Shown: positions 5,857 to 5,938 of the stretch, piece by piece | How positions within the stretch are numbered: the first letter of the stretch is position 1 | Layout: each line of letters begins with the position of its first letter | Origin: Desulfobacteraceae bacterium | GTDB lineage: Bacteria > Desulfobacterota > Desulfobacteria > Desulfobacterales > JAABRJ01 | NCBI GenBank assembly: GCA_011390985.1 | Contig: JAABRJ010000113.1 | Span: 1 to 5,938 of the forward strand | Reading direction: 5' to 3' | DNA: 5,938 bases | Translations under genes and position numbers: made by a program | The notes under the pieces: generated by a model | Database searches by the model: none | Seen by the model: only the letters and a program-made list of their open reading frames with translations | Told to the model about the DNA's origin: nothing

Positions 5857-5858
5857 TG

Positions 5859-5878
5859 GCCGCGGGCAAAACCCCGGC
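5859..5878 (+). other. GC hairpin just after the HExxH gene
   Basis: GCCGCGGG (5859-5866) can pair with CCCCGGC (5872-5878) around a five-base loop, with one bulged C. It begins three bases after the stop codon, where a terminator is expected, but no T run follows, so it is not a canonical intrinsic terminator. The remaining bases to the window end show no gene that I can support. Confidence 0.3.
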
Positions 5879-5938
5879 TAGGCGCATTCGGTCACAAGCG
5901 CAGACGCGCGGGGGGCAGAGTGGGGTGCCATGCGGCCC

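Overview
The window looks like chromosome of a GC-rich, Gram-negative bacterium, most likely a deltaproteobacterium (Desulfobacterota, sulfate-reducer type). This is an inference from the style of the proteins: a DUF1015 protein, a short DciA-like DUF721 protein beside a TrmN6-like methylase, an HflK/HflC pair, and a tiny AURKAIP1/COX24-type ribosomal protein. I see no insertion sequence, CRISPR array, tRNA or rRNA.

Layout, left to right. A DUF1015 protein (109-1443, +) faces a two-gene minus-strand unit: a DUF721/DciA-like protein (2538-2206), then a tRNA1(Val)-A37 N6-methyltransferase-like protein (2225-1488) that overlaps it by 20 bases. A good sigma70-type promoter (2672-2700) then drives hflK (2791-3825) and hflC (3822-4760), which share an ATGA overlap and encode the two membrane SPFH subunits of the FtsH-regulating complex. 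A strong, symmetrical terminator (4776-4813) closes hflC and also sits just past the end of a convergent 32-codon gene (4945-4847, -). That gene uses a TTG start behind a near-perfect Shine-Dalgarno and encodes a very basic protein of the bS22/mS38 type.

The most interesting part is the 383-base gap 4946-5328. Near its middle lies an AT-rich block (about 5124-5177) that can be read as two divergent promoters sharing one -10 element. The minus transcript would carry a leader of about 200 bases that can fold into a closed three-way structure (5120-5027) before the ribosomal protein gene. The plus transcript would carry a leader of about 170 bases with a rod-like multi-helix fold (5196-5271) before a 175-residue protein with an HELVH zinc-protease motif (5329-5856). 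The two leaders share the 10-base word CCGCGGTCAG in the same transcript orientation. I match neither fold to a riboswitch or leader class that I know. These are the best candidates here for something undescribed. All folding was done by eye and needs covariation analysis.

How the genes fit together: most are housekeeping functions of translation (tRNA methylation, small-subunit protein), replication (DciA-like) and membrane protein quality control (HflKC). The HExxH protein has no assigned role, and its gene shares a control region with the ribosomal protein gene.
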